A DNA stretch of 64,000 bases from Caulobacter zeae. GTDB lineage: Bacteria > Pseudomonadota > Alphaproteobacteria > Caulobacterales > Caulobacteraceae. Below, in pieces: positions 9,867-17,221 of this stretch. A program made the position numbers and the translations under genes. The DNA lies in the NCBI RefSeq assembly GCF_002858925.1, contig NZ_PJRS01000022.1, positions 310,001 through 374,000 on the forward strand. The letters run 5' to 3'. The notes under the pieces were generated by a model. The model ran no database searches and was not told the origin of the DNA. It was given only the letters and a program-made list of their open reading frames with translations. The stretch's first letter is position 1. Every line of letters begins with the position of its first letter.

Positions 9867-10391
9867 GTGCCCTTCTTCGCCCTGCTCTTCTCGCCGCGCG
9901 GCGCCATCGGCCGCGGACCGTTCTGGCTGGGCCTGTTCCTGCTCCTCGGGCTCGAGATCGGCGGCTTCCTGGCGTTCGGACGCCATGGCGCCGCGCCCAT
10001 GGCCGCCATCCCGCTGGTCGGGCCCTGGCTGGTCGACGTCAGCGGCCCGGCCCTCGGCTTCGACGGCTGGATCCCGGGCCTGGCGATCCTGGCCCTGCAA
10101 GGCTGGGTCAGCGGCGTGCTGTGCCTCAAGCGGCTGCGCGACATGGGCCACGGCCCCTGGCCGCTGGTCGGCGTCTGGGGCCTGGACCTGATCCTCACCG
10201 GCGGGCTGATGGCCTGGATGGGCCACCTGCAGGGAATGGCCGTCATCGTGCCGATCTTCACCGGCGCGGGGGCCTCGGGCCTGCTGTGGCTGGCGCTGCT
10301 GGGCTGGCTGGGCGTCGAGCCCGGCCCGCGCCGAGCGGGCGCCGCGCCCGCTCCGGCCTTCACGCCGGCCCAGACGCTGACGGCGGGTTAA
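9867..10391 (+). CDS. DUF805 membrane protein (full length)
   Basis: A 174-residue inner-membrane protein of the DUF805 family (function unknown). It starts with the family's SPRGAIGRGPFW (the usual 'GR..R..FW' entry), has about four hydrophobic segments, and carries the core motif LKRLRDMGHGPW. The C-terminus is a soluble Ala/Pro tail. The start is a GTG preceded by GGAGAC. It is the first of six plus-strand genes of this kind placed inside the minus-strand GTA cluster. Confidence 0.85.
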   Translation: MPFFALLFSPRGAIGRGPFWLGLFLLLGLEIGGFLAFGRHGAAPMAAIPLVGPWLVDVSGPALGFDGWIPGLAILALQGWVSGVLCLKRLRDMGHGPWPLVGVWGLDLILTGGLMAWMGHLQGMAVIVPIFTGAGASGLLWLALLGWLGVEPGPRRAGAAPAPAFTPAQTLTAG

Positions 10392-10470
10392 ACCCTTGTC
10401 ATGACGTCCATTTCACTTCAGTCGCGCGGGGGCCGCCCCTAGTCTCTCCTCAAGGTTGGGAGACAAAGAC

Positions 10471-10929
10471 ATGGACTGGAAAACGCTGATGTTCTCCGCC
10501 GACGGCCGTATCGGCCGTCAGGCGTTCTGGATCGCCTGGCTGATGCTGCTGGGCGCCAACGTGGTGGCCGGGTGGGTCCCGGTCATCGGCAATCTCGTCG
10601 CCCTGGCGTCGCTCTATTGCTTCGTCTGCATCTACACCAAGCGCCTGCACGACATGGGCAAGAGCGGCTGGTGGCAGGCCCTGCCGATCGTGCTGGGACC
10701 GGTGATGCTGATCGGCTCGGCCCTGTGGCTGGGCTTCGGCGCGGCGGCCATCGCCCTGAACGGCGGCGACCCCGAACTGTTCGCCCTGGCCGGCGCCGGC
10801 GGCGTGGTGATGTCCCTGCTGCTGGGCTTCCTGGTCAGCATCGGCTTCACGCTCTGGGTCGGCTGCACGCCCGGCGACACCAGCGACAACCGCTGGGGCG
10901 ACCGGCCGCTGAACGCCCTGGCCGTCTAG
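10471..10929 (+). CDS. DUF805 membrane protein (full length)
   Basis: A 152-residue DUF805 protein. It begins MDWKTLMFSADGRIGRQAFW and contains YTKRLHDMGKSGWW, the best match to the family core motif in this window. Four membrane segments are visible, and the tail (TPGDTSDNRWGDRPL) is the classical cytosolic DUF805 ending. The ATG follows GGGAGACAAAGAC; an in-frame TTG 15 bases upstream lacks a ribosome site. It is about 80 bases after the first DUF805 gene, and a palindromic repeat plus terminator separates it from the next four. Confidence 0.9.
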   Translation: MDWKTLMFSADGRIGRQAFWIAWLMLLGANVVAGWVPVIGNLVALASLYCFVCIYTKRLHDMGKSGWWQALPIVLGPVMLIGSALWLGFGAAAIALNGGDPELFALAGAGGVVMSLLLGFLVSIGFTLWVGCTPGDTSDNRWGDRPLNALAV

Positions 10930-10958
10930 AGCGGATCGACATTCAAGATCCGAATGTG

Positions 10959-11051
10959 GTCCTCGTCCTTCGACAAGCTCAGGATGAGGACCAAACTACA
11001 GGCGGAGATCGTGGAAAAACCTCATCCTGAGCCCGTCGAAGGACGAGGTTT
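10959..11051. repeat. Dispersed palindromic repeat (TCCTTCGAC type)
   Basis: Left arm 10961-10989 (CCTCGTCCTTCGACAAGCTC + AGGATGAGG) and right arm 11020-11048 (CCTCATCCTGAGCCCGTCGA + AGGACGAGG) are near-exact reverse complements, separated by about 30 bases. The same unit with the same flanking CGAGGTTTTCGTCTC is found at 51462-51546. It is a REP-like intergenic element. Confidence 0.85.
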
Positions 11052-11115
11052 TCGTCTCAGACGCCGAATGTCGAGACGCCAAGCGAACACAGCGAGAGCC
11101 CTTTCGCGCACGCAA

Positions 11116-11144
11116 CCCCGCCGCTACTGTCGCGGCGGGGTTTT
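11116..11144 (+). terminator. Rho-independent terminator
   Basis: A perfect 9-bp stem CCCCGCCGC (11116-11124) / GCGGCGGGG (11132-11140), 7-base loop, followed by TTTT. It lies between the second and third DUF805 genes, so the last four small genes probably form a separate transcription unit. Confidence 0.8.
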
Positions 11145-11162
11145 GTGTGTTGGGGGCGCGAC

Positions 11163-11570
11163 GTGAACGCGATCAGGGGCTATCTGCTGGGCTGCGGCAA
11201 GCGGCGCGAGTTCTGGGCGGGCCTAGCCTTGTCTTTCGGCCTGACGCTGTCGGCGGCCTTCGCGCCAGACCCCCTCTATCTTAACGCCCTGCCGCTGATC
11301 CTGGTCGCCCTGTGGCTGCTGCTGGCCTCGCGCCGGCTGCGCGCGATGCGGTGGAGCCCCTGGCTGTCGCTCGCGCCGATCATCACCGTCCTGGCCTTCT
11401 TCTTCGCCTTGCTCTTGCTGGCCAGGACCATTCCCGATCCCCAGAAACTGTATGACACCTCGCTGGCGCCGATCGGTTTGGGCTGGCTAGCCTTCAACCT
11501 GCTGCTTGGCGCCTGGCCGTCCAAATCTCGCCAGCCGCCGCCAGCAACCCAGGCGGAGGTGTTCGGATGA
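11163..11570 (+). CDS. Short DUF805-like membrane protein, paralog 1 of 4
   Basis: 135 residues, about four hydrophobic segments, with the DUF805 core motif reduced to LLASRRLRAMRWSPWL. It starts with RGYLLGCGKRREFW, a version of the 'GR..R.EYW' entry seen in the next paralogs, and ends TQAEVFG. The GTG start lacks a strong ribosome site. Its stop overlaps the next gene's start (ATGA). It is the first of four head-to-tail, translationally coupled paralogs that are shorter and more divergent than typical DUF805 proteins. Confidence 0.7.
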   Translation: MNAIRGYLLGCGKRREFWAGLALSFGLTLSAAFAPDPLYLNALPLILVALWLLLASRRLRAMRWSPWLSLAPIITVLAFFFALLLLARTIPDPQKLYDTSLAPIGLGWLAFNLLLGAWPSKSRQPPPATQAEVFG

Positions 11571-11971
11571 GCCTGCTGCGCGCCCTCTGGCGCTACCTGG
11601 GCGGCCGCTGCCGGCGGCAAGAATATTGGCTCAGCGTCGTGGCGCTGATGGGGGCGGGCTGGACCCTGCGGTTTCTTCCCGCCAACACCGCCCTGGCCTG
11701 GCTAGTGTTCTTCGCGTGGTTCCTGCTGGCCTCGCGCCGGCTGCGCGACATCGGCTGGTCGCCCTGGATCTGCCTGGCGCCGATCCCCGTCTCGGCGGCG
11801 GCCGGCGTCGTGCTGTTCCTGACTGCCGAGCGTCAGACCAAAGTCGCGCTCTCCTATATGCCGCTCACCCTCTTCGTGCTGTGGATCGGCTTCTGGACGG
11901 TGATCGGCGTCTGGCGCTCCAAGCCCTCCACCGTCCCGACGCCCGAGACGCAGGCCGAGGTGTTCGGATGA
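11567..11971 (+). CDS. Short DUF805-like membrane protein, paralog 2 of 4
   Basis: 134 residues. Entry motif YLGGRCRRQEYWLS, core motif LLASRRLRDIGWSPWI, three to four membrane segments, and the same C-terminal ending TQAEVFG as the preceding paralog. The ATG overlaps the upstream stop by four bases, and its own stop overlaps the following gene in the same way, so the set is a coupled operon. The LLASRRLR block is identical to paralog 1, pointing to local duplication. Confidence 0.75.
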   Translation: MSLLRALWRYLGGRCRRQEYWLSVVALMGAGWTLRFLPANTALAWLVFFAWFLLASRRLRDIGWSPWICLAPIPVSAAAGVVLFLTAERQTKVALSYMPLTLFVLWIGFWTVIGVWRSKPSTVPTPETQAEVFG

Positions 11972-12402
11972 GCCCGGCTGTCGGCGCCTATCTGCGCGGC
12001 CGAAGCCCGCGGCTGGCGTTCTGGCTGTGGAGCGCCGGCGTCCTGGCCGCCAACATGGCCGCCACCGCGATCATCGCCAGCGTCGCGCCGAACCTGCTGT
12101 CGTCGGACTGGCCCCTGCGCCTGCTGCTGTGGCTCGTCTGGCTTGTCGCCGCTGTCCGCCGCTTGCGCGACGCCCGCTGGCCGCTCTGGCTGAGCGTCCC
12201 GGCCCCGGTCGCCAGCCTGGCCAGCGCCGCCTTCTTCGACCTCGCCCACGACCAGCACGACGTCGCCTTCCACGTCGTCCTGCGCATCCAGGTCGAGGGC
12301 GTGGTGCTGGTGCTCGTGGCCGGCGCGGTGATCCTCGTGGGCTGCCTGCCCTCGCGCCCGCCCCGGATCCAGCCCCAGGCCCGGGCGGAGGCGTTCGGAT
12401 GA
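11968..12402 (+). CDS. Short DUF805-like membrane protein, paralog 3 of 4
   Basis: 144 residues. Entry motif YLRGRSPRLAFWLW, core motif AAVRRLRDARWPLWL, about four membrane segments, then GCLPSRPP and the terminal RAEAFG. It is coupled to the genes on both sides by ATGA overlaps. No function is known for the family; the conserved last residues across the paralogs suggest a functional tail. Confidence 0.75.
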   Translation: MSPAVGAYLRGRSPRLAFWLWSAGVLAANMAATAIIASVAPNLLSSDWPLRLLLWLVWLVAAVRRLRDARWPLWLSVPAPVASLASAAFFDLAHDQHDVAFHVVLRIQVEGVVLVLVAGAVILVGCLPSRPPRIQPQARAEAFG

Positions 12403-12818
12403 AGCTGGTCCTGGCCTATCTGCGTGGTCGCGGCCGGCGGCTCGAATATTGGCTCTCGCTGATCGCCATGATCGTCGGCGTGTTCGCCGTGCTGGAGATC
12501 CCTCACGACGAGCTGTTCGGCGACGCCGTGGACTGGGTCAGCCTGGCCGTCTGGTGCGCCTTCGCCGCCCGACGCCTGCGCGACGCGGGCCTGCCGTTCT
12601 GGCTGGCGCCGTTTCCGCTGCCGATCGTCCTCGTCGGCCTCGCCCTGAACAGGATAGTCGGCGTCCCGCCCAGCGTCGCGGCGAGCCCGGAGGCCTCCAT
12701 GAGCCTCGCCTCCCTGCTGGCCGCCTTGACGCTGTTGGCGCTGGTCTTCGTCCTCGGCTGCCTGCCCTCGAGGGCGCCCAAGGCCACGACCCGCGAAACG
12801 GCCGACATCTTCGGCTAG
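12399..12818 (+). CDS. Short DUF805-like membrane protein, paralog 4 of 4
   Basis: 139 residues. Entry motif YLRGRGRRLEYWLS, core motif AARRLRDAGLPFWL, about four hydrophobic segments, GCLPSRAP and the terminal ETADIFG. It starts at the overlapping ATGA of paralog 3. Its 3' end meets the tape-measure gene tail to tail with a 4-base overlap (12815-12818), so the block ends exactly at the GTA gene. Confidence 0.75.
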   Translation: MKLVLAYLRGRGRRLEYWLSLIAMIVGVFAVLEIPHDELFGDAVDWVSLAVWCAFAARRLRDAGLPFWLAPFPLPIVLVGLALNRIVGVPPSVAASPEASMSLASLLAALTLLALVFVLGCLPSRAPKATTRETADIFG

Positions 12819-13327
12819 AGCCGTCGCGCGCCCAGGCTGACGGCCCGCGCCAGGGCCTGGGCCAGCTGGGCGTCCGAACGGGCCAGGGCGCCCGCCTCGC
12901 CGCCGGCCACCTGCACCGTCACGCTGATCCCGCCGCCACTACCGCCAACGGGCTCTATCGTTCCCGCCCCGGCCGGCCGGAACACCTCGGGCCCGCGCTC
13001 GCCGACCAGATAGGCCCCGCCGCCGGTCACCGGTCCGCCCTCGGCCCGCGCCCCGGAAAACACGCCCGCCATCGCCGCGCTCAGCGCCTCGCCCAGGCCG
13101 CTTCCGCGACCGCCGGATACCGCGCCCAGCACCGCCCGCGCCAGTTCGGCCAGCGACAGCTCGCCGTCGGCGGCGGCCCTGGCCAGCGACCGCGCCAGGG
13201 TCTCGCCCGCCTGGGCGAAGGCGTCCTCGATCGACCGCGCCGCCGCCCGGGCCGGGGCCTCCAGGCCCGCCAGGGCGTCGGCCGCCTCGGCCGTGCGCAG
13301 CGGCAGGCCCTCGTCGAAACCGCTCAT
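12815..13327 (-). CDS. GTA short tape-measure protein (gp11-like)
   Basis: A 170-residue protein in the tape-measure position. It has an Ala-rich helical middle (FAQAGETLARSLARAAADGE), then the phage tail tape-measure C-terminal signature ARAEGGPVTGGGAYLVGERG, PEVFRPAGAGTIEP, typical of lambda-family tape-measure C-termini. The short length fits a short-tailed GTA-like particle. The ATG overlaps the upstream chaperone stop (ATGA). It is the last gene of the head and tube operon before the inserted DUF805 block. Confidence 0.85.
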   Translation of the reverse strand: MSGFDEGLPLRTAEAADALAGLEAPARAAARSIEDAFAQAGETLARSLARAAADGELSLAELARAVLGAVSGGRGSGLGEALSAAMAGVFSGARAEGGPVTGGGAYLVGERGPEVFRPAGAGTIEPVGGSGGGISVTVQVAGGEAGALARSDAQLAQALARAVSLGARRL

Positions 13328-13524
13328 GCCTCGTCCTCCATCCCGTCGGGAAACCGCGCCATCAGCGCCGCCAGGTCCGGCCTCCCCAGCGCCGCGCCCG
13401 CCCCCTGGCCCGCCCCCTCGCCCGCCAAGGCCCGCCACTCCTTCAGCGACAATCGCCAGAACGCCGCCGGCGGGATGGCGAACGCCACCGCCGCCCGCCG
13501 CAGCATCCCGCCCCAGGGGCTCAC
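13324..13524 (-). CDS. GTA tail assembly chaperone (gp10.1-like, TIGR02216)
   Basis: A 66-residue protein matching the small TIGR02216/Phage_TAC_6 type found after gp10 in GTA clusters: FAIPPAAFWRLSLKEWRAL is the family core, followed by a loop and RPDLAALMARFPD. The GTG start overlaps the gp10 stop (GTGA) and the gene overlaps the tape-measure start (ATGA), so all three are coupled. Probably holds tape measure during tail assembly and is absent from the particle. Confidence 0.85.
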   Translation of the reverse strand: MSPWGGMLRRAAVAFAIPPAAFWRLSLKEWRALAGEGAGQGAGAALGRPDLAALMARFPDGMEDEA

Positions 13525-13802
13525 GCGGCCGCCGCCAGGGCCATGGCCACCGCCGCGGCGGCCTCGCGCGGGTCCAGCCGGCCCGCGTCCAGCGGCCCCA
13601 GCTCGTCGTCGACCAGCGCCTCCAGCACCGCCATCAGCTCGCCCGCCGACGGCCGCGCCAGCCGCGCCGGCAGCTGGCTCCAGTCGGACAAGCCCAGCGC
13701 CGCCTCGATCCTGGCCAGGCCGCCCAGCGTCAGGCACAGCCGTCGCGTCACCCCGCCCAGCGTCACGACCGCCTCGCCGCGCGCCGCATTGGAAAGCGCC
13801 AT
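13521..13802 (-). CDS. GTA gp10-family tail assembly chaperone
   Basis: 93 residues of the GTA-gp10 / Phage_TAC_11 family: starts with NAARGEAVVTLGGVTRRLCL, a hallmark of the family (RGE..L...G....L..T), continues LGGLARIEAALG and ends in an Ala run. It lies between the tail tube and tape-measure genes, the usual place for the paired chaperones. The 14-base gap to the tube gene is short enough for one operon. Confidence 0.88.
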   Translation of the reverse strand: MALSNAARGEAVVTLGGVTRRLCLTLGGLARIEAALGLSDWSQLPARLARPSAGELMAVLEALVDDELGPLDAGRLDPREAAAAVAMALAAAA

Positions 13803-13816
13803 CTCGCCGCCCTCCC

Positions 13817-14233
13817 CTAGATCGCCGTCACGCTCACCGCCCCGGCCGAGGCCAGGGTCAGGGCGAAGGCCGCCTCGCCGTCGTGCTGGCCGGCGTATTC
13901 CAGCGCCGAGACCAGGAACGGCCCCTCCAGCTGGGCGAAGTCGGGGATCACCAGCCGCCAGGTCCTGGCGGTCTGCGCAAAGAAGCTGTCGCGCACCAGG
14001 GCGTCCGAGGCCGCGTCACGGAACACCCCCGCCCCCGACACCGCGGCCGAGCGCACGCCCGCCCCGGCCAGCAGCTCGCGCCAGCGCCCGGCGCTGTCGC
14101 CGTCGGTGGCGTCGATGGTCTTGGCGTTCAGGCTGATGGTCCGGGCGCGCAGGCCCGCCACCGTCACGAAGGCCTGCGGCGAGCCCCCGTCGCCGATCTT
14201 CAGCAGCATGTCCTTGCCGGCTTGAGCGGCCAT
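13817..14233 (-). CDS. GTA major tail (tube) protein, TP901-1 type (gp9-like)
   Basis: 138 residues of the phage major tail protein family TIGR02126/TP901-1. It begins GKDMLLKIGDGGSPQAF, has TVAGLRARTISLNAKTIDAT (the 'N...IDVT' signature of tail tube proteins) and WRELLAGAGVRSAAVSGAGV. It polymerises into the tail tube through which DNA passes. It is 25 bases downstream of the tail-terminator gene. Confidence 0.92.
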   Translation of the reverse strand: MAAQAGKDMLLKIGDGGSPQAFVTVAGLRARTISLNAKTIDATDGDSAGRWRELLAGAGVRSAAVSGAGVFRDAASDALVRDSFFAQTARTWRLVIPDFAQLEGPFLVSALEYAGQHDGEAAFALTLASAGAVSVTAI

Positions 14234-14258
14234 GGTTTGTCTCCTTCTCGGTTGGACT

Positions 14259-14654
14259 TCAGGCGGGCTCGCTGACGGCGCGCACCCGCAGCACGCCCAG
14301 GGTCAGCTCGTCGTCGGCGGCGGCGAACACGTCGCAGAACCGCACCTTCAGCGAGGCCAGCGTCCGGCCCTCCACCGCCGGCGCGGCGTCGTGCAGCGTC
14401 ATCCGCGCGGCCGCGACCATGGCCCGCGCCTCCTGCGCCCCGCCGAAGCGCGAGGCGCAGGTGAGGGTCACGACGTGCTCGAGTAGGTCGCCCTCGCCGA
14501 CGGGCCGGCTCTCGATCCGGCCGACGCTGACGCAGGGATAGGTCAGCATCCGCGGCGGAGACGCGTGCACCCGCGCCCCCACGATCGCCGACACCGCCGG
14601 CGCGCTCGCCAGCAGGTCGGCCAAGGCCCTGGCCAGGGCGATCTCGGCGCTCAC
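14259..14654 (-). CDS. GTA tail terminator, DUF3168 family (gp8-like)
   Basis: 131 residues of DUF3168, the tail-terminator/completion fold. Family features: LARALADLLASAP near the start, YPCVSVGRIESRPV, HVVTLTCASR and LHDAAPAVEGRTLASLKV. The GTG at 14654 overlaps the connector stop (GTGA), which fixes the start; an upstream in-frame extension through the connector gene is rejected. It caps the tail tube at the head-proximal end. Confidence 0.88.
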   Translation of the reverse strand: MSAEIALARALADLLASAPAVSAIVGARVHASPPRMLTYPCVSVGRIESRPVGEGDLLEHVVTLTCASRFGGAQEARAMVAAARMTLHDAAPAVEGRTLASLKVRFCDVFAAADDELTLGVLRVRAVSEPA

Positions 14655-14917
14655 AGCCGCGCCTCGCGATAGGGCGCGAGCCAAGGCTCGACCAGCGACA
14701 GCGGCGGCGGCCGCGCATCGCCGCGATGCTCATAGGCGTGGCAGGCCAGGATCAGCACCGCCAGGCGCAACGGCGCAGGACTGGCGGCGCTTAAGCCGAC
14801 CCCGGCCGCCTGCCCGACCCGCGCCTCGGCGGCCTCGATCAGCAGGGAAACCAGTTCGTCCTCGCCGCCCACGCGCAGGAAGTCCTTGGCCTGCGCCAAG
14901 GTCACGGAATTGGGCAT
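14651..14917 (-). CDS. GTA head-tail connector, gp6-like
   Basis: 88 residues with the gp6-like connector pattern: TLAQAKDFLRVGGEDELVSL followed by LIEAAEARV, then a helix with ILACHAYEHRGD, which closely matches phage DNA-packaging connector proteins (TLE.AK..LRVD...DD..I). GGAAA stands before the ATG. The gene lies between capsid and tail terminator. In RcGTA two genes (g6 and g7) occupy this space; here only one is present. Confidence 0.85.
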   Translation of the reverse strand: MPNSVTLAQAKDFLRVGGEDELVSLLIEAAEARVGQAAGVGLSAASPAPLRLAVLILACHAYEHRGDARPPPLSLVEPWLAPYREARL

Positions 14918-14943
14918 GGGGATTTCCAGTCTTTGGGGGGGGA

Positions 14944-15056
14944 AGACCCCCTCAGTCGCTTCGCGACAGCTCCCCCAGAGGGGGAGCATCTAAAATCCTC
15001 CCCCTCTGGGGGAGGTGGCCCGGAGGGCCGGAGGGGGCCGCCCCACCAGGGGCGGC
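14944..15056. repeat. CTCCCCCTCTGGGGGAG palindromic repeat unit
   Basis: A full unit: GACCCCCTCAGTCGCTTCGC, ACAGCTCCCCCAGAGGGGGAGC, a short spacer, CCTCCCCCTCTGGGGGAGGTGG, then CCCGGAGGGCCGGAGGGGGC. The same unit recurs at 17098, 18802 (inverted), 23484 and elsewhere. It fills the gap between connector and capsid genes and is non-coding. Confidence 0.9.
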
Positions 15057-15064
15057 CCGGCGGA

Positions 15065-16288
15065 TCAGCTCACCGAGAACTTCAGCAGCTTCACCGCGTC
15101 GAAGTTCTGCACGCCGCCGCCCACCCTTTTCGTGGTGTAGAAAAGCACGTGCGGCTTGGCCGAATAGGGGTCGCGCAGCACCCGCACCCCGGCGCGGTCG
15201 ACGATCAGGTAGCCCTTCTCGAAGTCGCCGAAGGCCACGGCCAGACTGTTGGCGCCGACATCGGGCATGGCCTCGATCTCGGTCACCGGAAAGCCCAGCA
15301 GGGACGCCGACTGCCCCGGCTGCAGGGCCGCGTTCCAGATGTAGTTGCCCTGCGCGTCCTTGAACTTGCGCACCGCGCTGACCGTCCTGCGGTTCAGCAC
15401 GAAGCGGCCGTTCTGGCGGTACTGGGCCCTGGCCGAATAGATCAGGTCGATCAGCTTGTCGGTCGGGTTGCTGGCCGGCCAGTTGCCGGCCACGCCGGTG
15501 GCCACGTAGCCCAGCTGGCCCCAGGTGTAGCTGGCGTCCGGGGCGGCGGTATAGGCCAGGAGGCCCTTGGGCTTGTTGACCCCGTCGCCGGCCACGAAGG
15601 CCGCCGTCTCCTGGGCGGCGAAGGCGTCCTGCACTTCTTCCGCCAGCCACTCGTCGATGCTGACATAGGCGTCGTCCAGCAGCGCCTGGGTGGCGGCCGG
15701 GCTGGCGTAGAGCTCGCCGGCCGGGAAGTCGATGACGTCCAGCGTCGGCGCCGTGGTCTCGGGGCGCGCGGCGGTCTCGGCCACCCAGGCCGCCGCCAGG
15801 CCCGTGGGGCTCACCGGCTTGCGGAACGTGCCGCCGCCGATCGTGCGCACCTGGCAGATCTCGCGCATCGGGCTGGTGGCGGCCAGGCGGCGCAGGATCT
15901 GCCGCTCCAGCTCCGGCGGCGCCACATAGCCGCCGGCCGTGGCCACGCCCTCCGACAGGCCCTTGGCTTCGAGCAGGCCAGCGGTCTCGCCGGTCTTCAC
16001 ATAGCGGTCGAAGGCGGCCTTGCGCTCGTCGACCCGCGCGGCCGGCGCCTCGCTCGCCAAGGCCGGACGGCGGCTGTCGGCCAGCACGCGGTCCAGCCGA
16101 TCCTGGGCGGCGTTCAAGGCCGCGTCGATGCGCGACACCTTCTCCTCCAGCAGCACGTCGGCGCTCTTGCTCTCGATCGCCGCCAGCCGCTGGTCGTTGG
16201 CCGCCTTGAAGCCTTCGAACGCCGCCAGCATCTCGGCAAGCGCCGCCCGGGCCTCCGGCGAGGCCGGGCCCTGTTTGGTTTCCTTCAT
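15065..16288 (-). CDS. GTA major capsid protein, HK97 fold (gp5-like)
   Basis: 407 residues. The N-terminal ~110 residues are helical and charged (scaffold-like delta domain, EMLAAFEGFKAANDQRLAAI), probably removed by the head protease. The remainder matches the HK97 major capsid family: GLSEGVATAGGYVAPPELER, LRRLAATSPMREICQVRTI, VDEWLAEE-type segment (SIDEWLAEEVQDAFA), NKPKGLLAY, LLGFPVTEIEAMP. The ATG follows GGAGAACTCC. It forms the head shell. It is preceded and followed by palindromic repeats, which may modulate read-through so that this gene is expressed in excess. Confidence 0.95.
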   Translation of the reverse strand: MKETKQGPASPEARAALAEMLAAFEGFKAANDQRLAAIESKSADVLLEEKVSRIDAALNAAQDRLDRVLADSRRPALASEAPAARVDERKAAFDRYVKTGETAGLLEAKGLSEGVATAGGYVAPPELERQILRRLAATSPMREICQVRTIGGGTFRKPVSPTGLAAAWVAETAARPETTAPTLDVIDFPAGELYASPAATQALLDDAYVSIDEWLAEEVQDAFAAQETAAFVAGDGVNKPKGLLAYTAAPDASYTWGQLGYVATGVAGNWPASNPTDKLIDLIYSARAQYRQNGRFVLNRRTVSAVRKFKDAQGNYIWNAALQPGQSASLLGFPVTEIEAMPDVGANSLAVAFGDFEKGYLIVDRAGVRVLRDPYSAKPHVLFYTTKRVGGGVQNFDAVKLLKFSVS

Positions 16289-16307
16289 GGAGTTCTCCGT
16301 GAAAAGC

Positions 16308-16444
16308 CCTTCCCCCTCGATGGGGGAAGGGTTTGGGATGGGGGTGACGCGGCGCGTCAGCCTCCAAAGCCGTCGGCGGTCAGAGGCGCGGAAAGGCCGC
16401 TCCACCCCCAACCCCGGCCCTTCCCCCATCAAGGGGGAAGGGAG
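16308..16444. repeat. Paired inverted repeat between protease and capsid genes
   Basis: CCTTCCCCCTCGATGGGGGA (16308-16327) with AGGGTTTGGGATGGGGG at the left and CCACCCCCAACCCCGGCCCT with TCCCCCATCAAGGGGGAAGG at the right are reverse-complementary arms. This is a variant of the window-wide palindromic repeat. The 159-base gap holds nothing else. Confidence 0.8.
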
Positions 16445-16447
16445 ATC

Positions 16448-16846
16448 TCAAACCACCCGCAGCCTTGCCTGCGGCAGCATCGGAAAGGTCACGATCGACA
16501 CCTCCCAGAGGTCGACGCGCGACAGCACCCGCAAGGCCCCGTCGCGCCGCGCCTTGACCTGCCGAAAGCCGATCGACAGCCCGTCCAGCGCGCCGGCCTC
16601 GACCAGCGCCGCCACCAGCCGTCCGCGCGGCGTCGCGCAAATAATCCGGCCACGGACAAACAGGCCGCGCGCGTCCTCGAACGCCTCGTCCCAGACGCCC
16701 ACGGGCTCGGCCTCGTCGTGCTGGTGCAGCATGCGGATCGGCCCGGCCTCGAGGCTTTGCCTGAAGGCCCCCGCGGCGGTGACGTCGTCGTTGAGGTCGC
16801 GGGTCCAGAAGAGGGACGCGTAGCCCTCGATGCGCAGGTCGCTCAT
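16448..16846 (-). CDS. GTA prohead protease, HK97 family (gp4-like)
   Basis: 132 residues of the HK97 prohead protease family, which trims the capsid delta domain. It begins RIEGYASLFWTRDLNDDVT, the family start (EGYAS.F...D...D), then the catalytic His region MLHQHDEAEPVGVW (His41/His43), the serine segment LDGLSIGF and VDLWEVSIVTFPM. The ATG overlaps the upstream small gene (ATGA). It lies directly before the capsid gene as in most HK97-like modules. Confidence 0.93.
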   Translation of the reverse strand: MSDLRIEGYASLFWTRDLNDDVTAAGAFRQSLEAGPIRMLHQHDEAEPVGVWDEAFEDARGLFVRGRIICATPRGRLVAALVEAGALDGLSIGFRQVKARRDGALRVLSRVDLWEVSIVTFPMLPQARLRVV

Positions 16847-17091
16847 CGGCCCACCCCATCCAGCTTGGCCTCGATCCGCACCAGGGCCGCGCGCGTGGCC
16901 TCGGCCTGGGTCTCCAGCCTCGCCAGCCGCTCGGCCACCGGGGCCTGGGCTTCGAGGCGCTTCTGCATCTCGTCGATCCGCGCGCTGGCCCGCCCGGCCC
17001 ACATCAGCGCCGCGGCCGCCTGCAGCGTCACCGCCACCAGCACGGCCGCCGAGATCTGGCGGTCCAGCCGCCAGCGGTTCGTCGTGGTCAT
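16843..17091 (-). CDS. Small membrane/coiled-coil protein in GTA head operon
   Basis: 82 residues: a basic N-terminus, one membrane segment (about 14-33, AAVLVAVTLQAAAALMWAG), then a coiled coil (IDEMQKRLEAQ, ERLARLETQAEATRA). It lies between portal and protease, the place of RcGTA g3.5, but I cannot claim homology. Translationally coupled to the protease gene. Possible roles: head-assembly helper or membrane tether; unproven. Confidence 0.7.
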   Translation of the reverse strand: MTTTNRWRLDRQISAAVLVAVTLQAAAALMWAGRASARIDEMQKRLEAQAPVAERLARLETQAEATRAALVRIEAKLDGVGR

Positions 17092-17097
17092 GAAACC

Positions 17098-17218
17098 CCC
17101 TCAGTCGGCTTCGCCGACAGCTCCCCCAGAGGGGGAGCATCTTGGTGCGTAGATCCTCCCCCTCTGGGGGAGGTGGCCCGGAGGGCCGGAGGGGGCCGCC
17201 CGCAAGGGCGGCCTCGGC
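17098..17218. repeat. CTCCCCCTCTGGGGGAG palindromic repeat unit
   Basis: Nearly identical to the unit at 14944-15056: CCCCCTCAGTCGGCTTCGCC, ACAGCTCCCCCAGAGGGGGA, CCTCCCCCTCTGGGGGAGGT, GGCCCGGAGGGCCGGAGGGG. It fills the gap between the small coiled-coil gene and the portal gene. Confidence 0.9.
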
Positions 17219-17221
17219 GCT

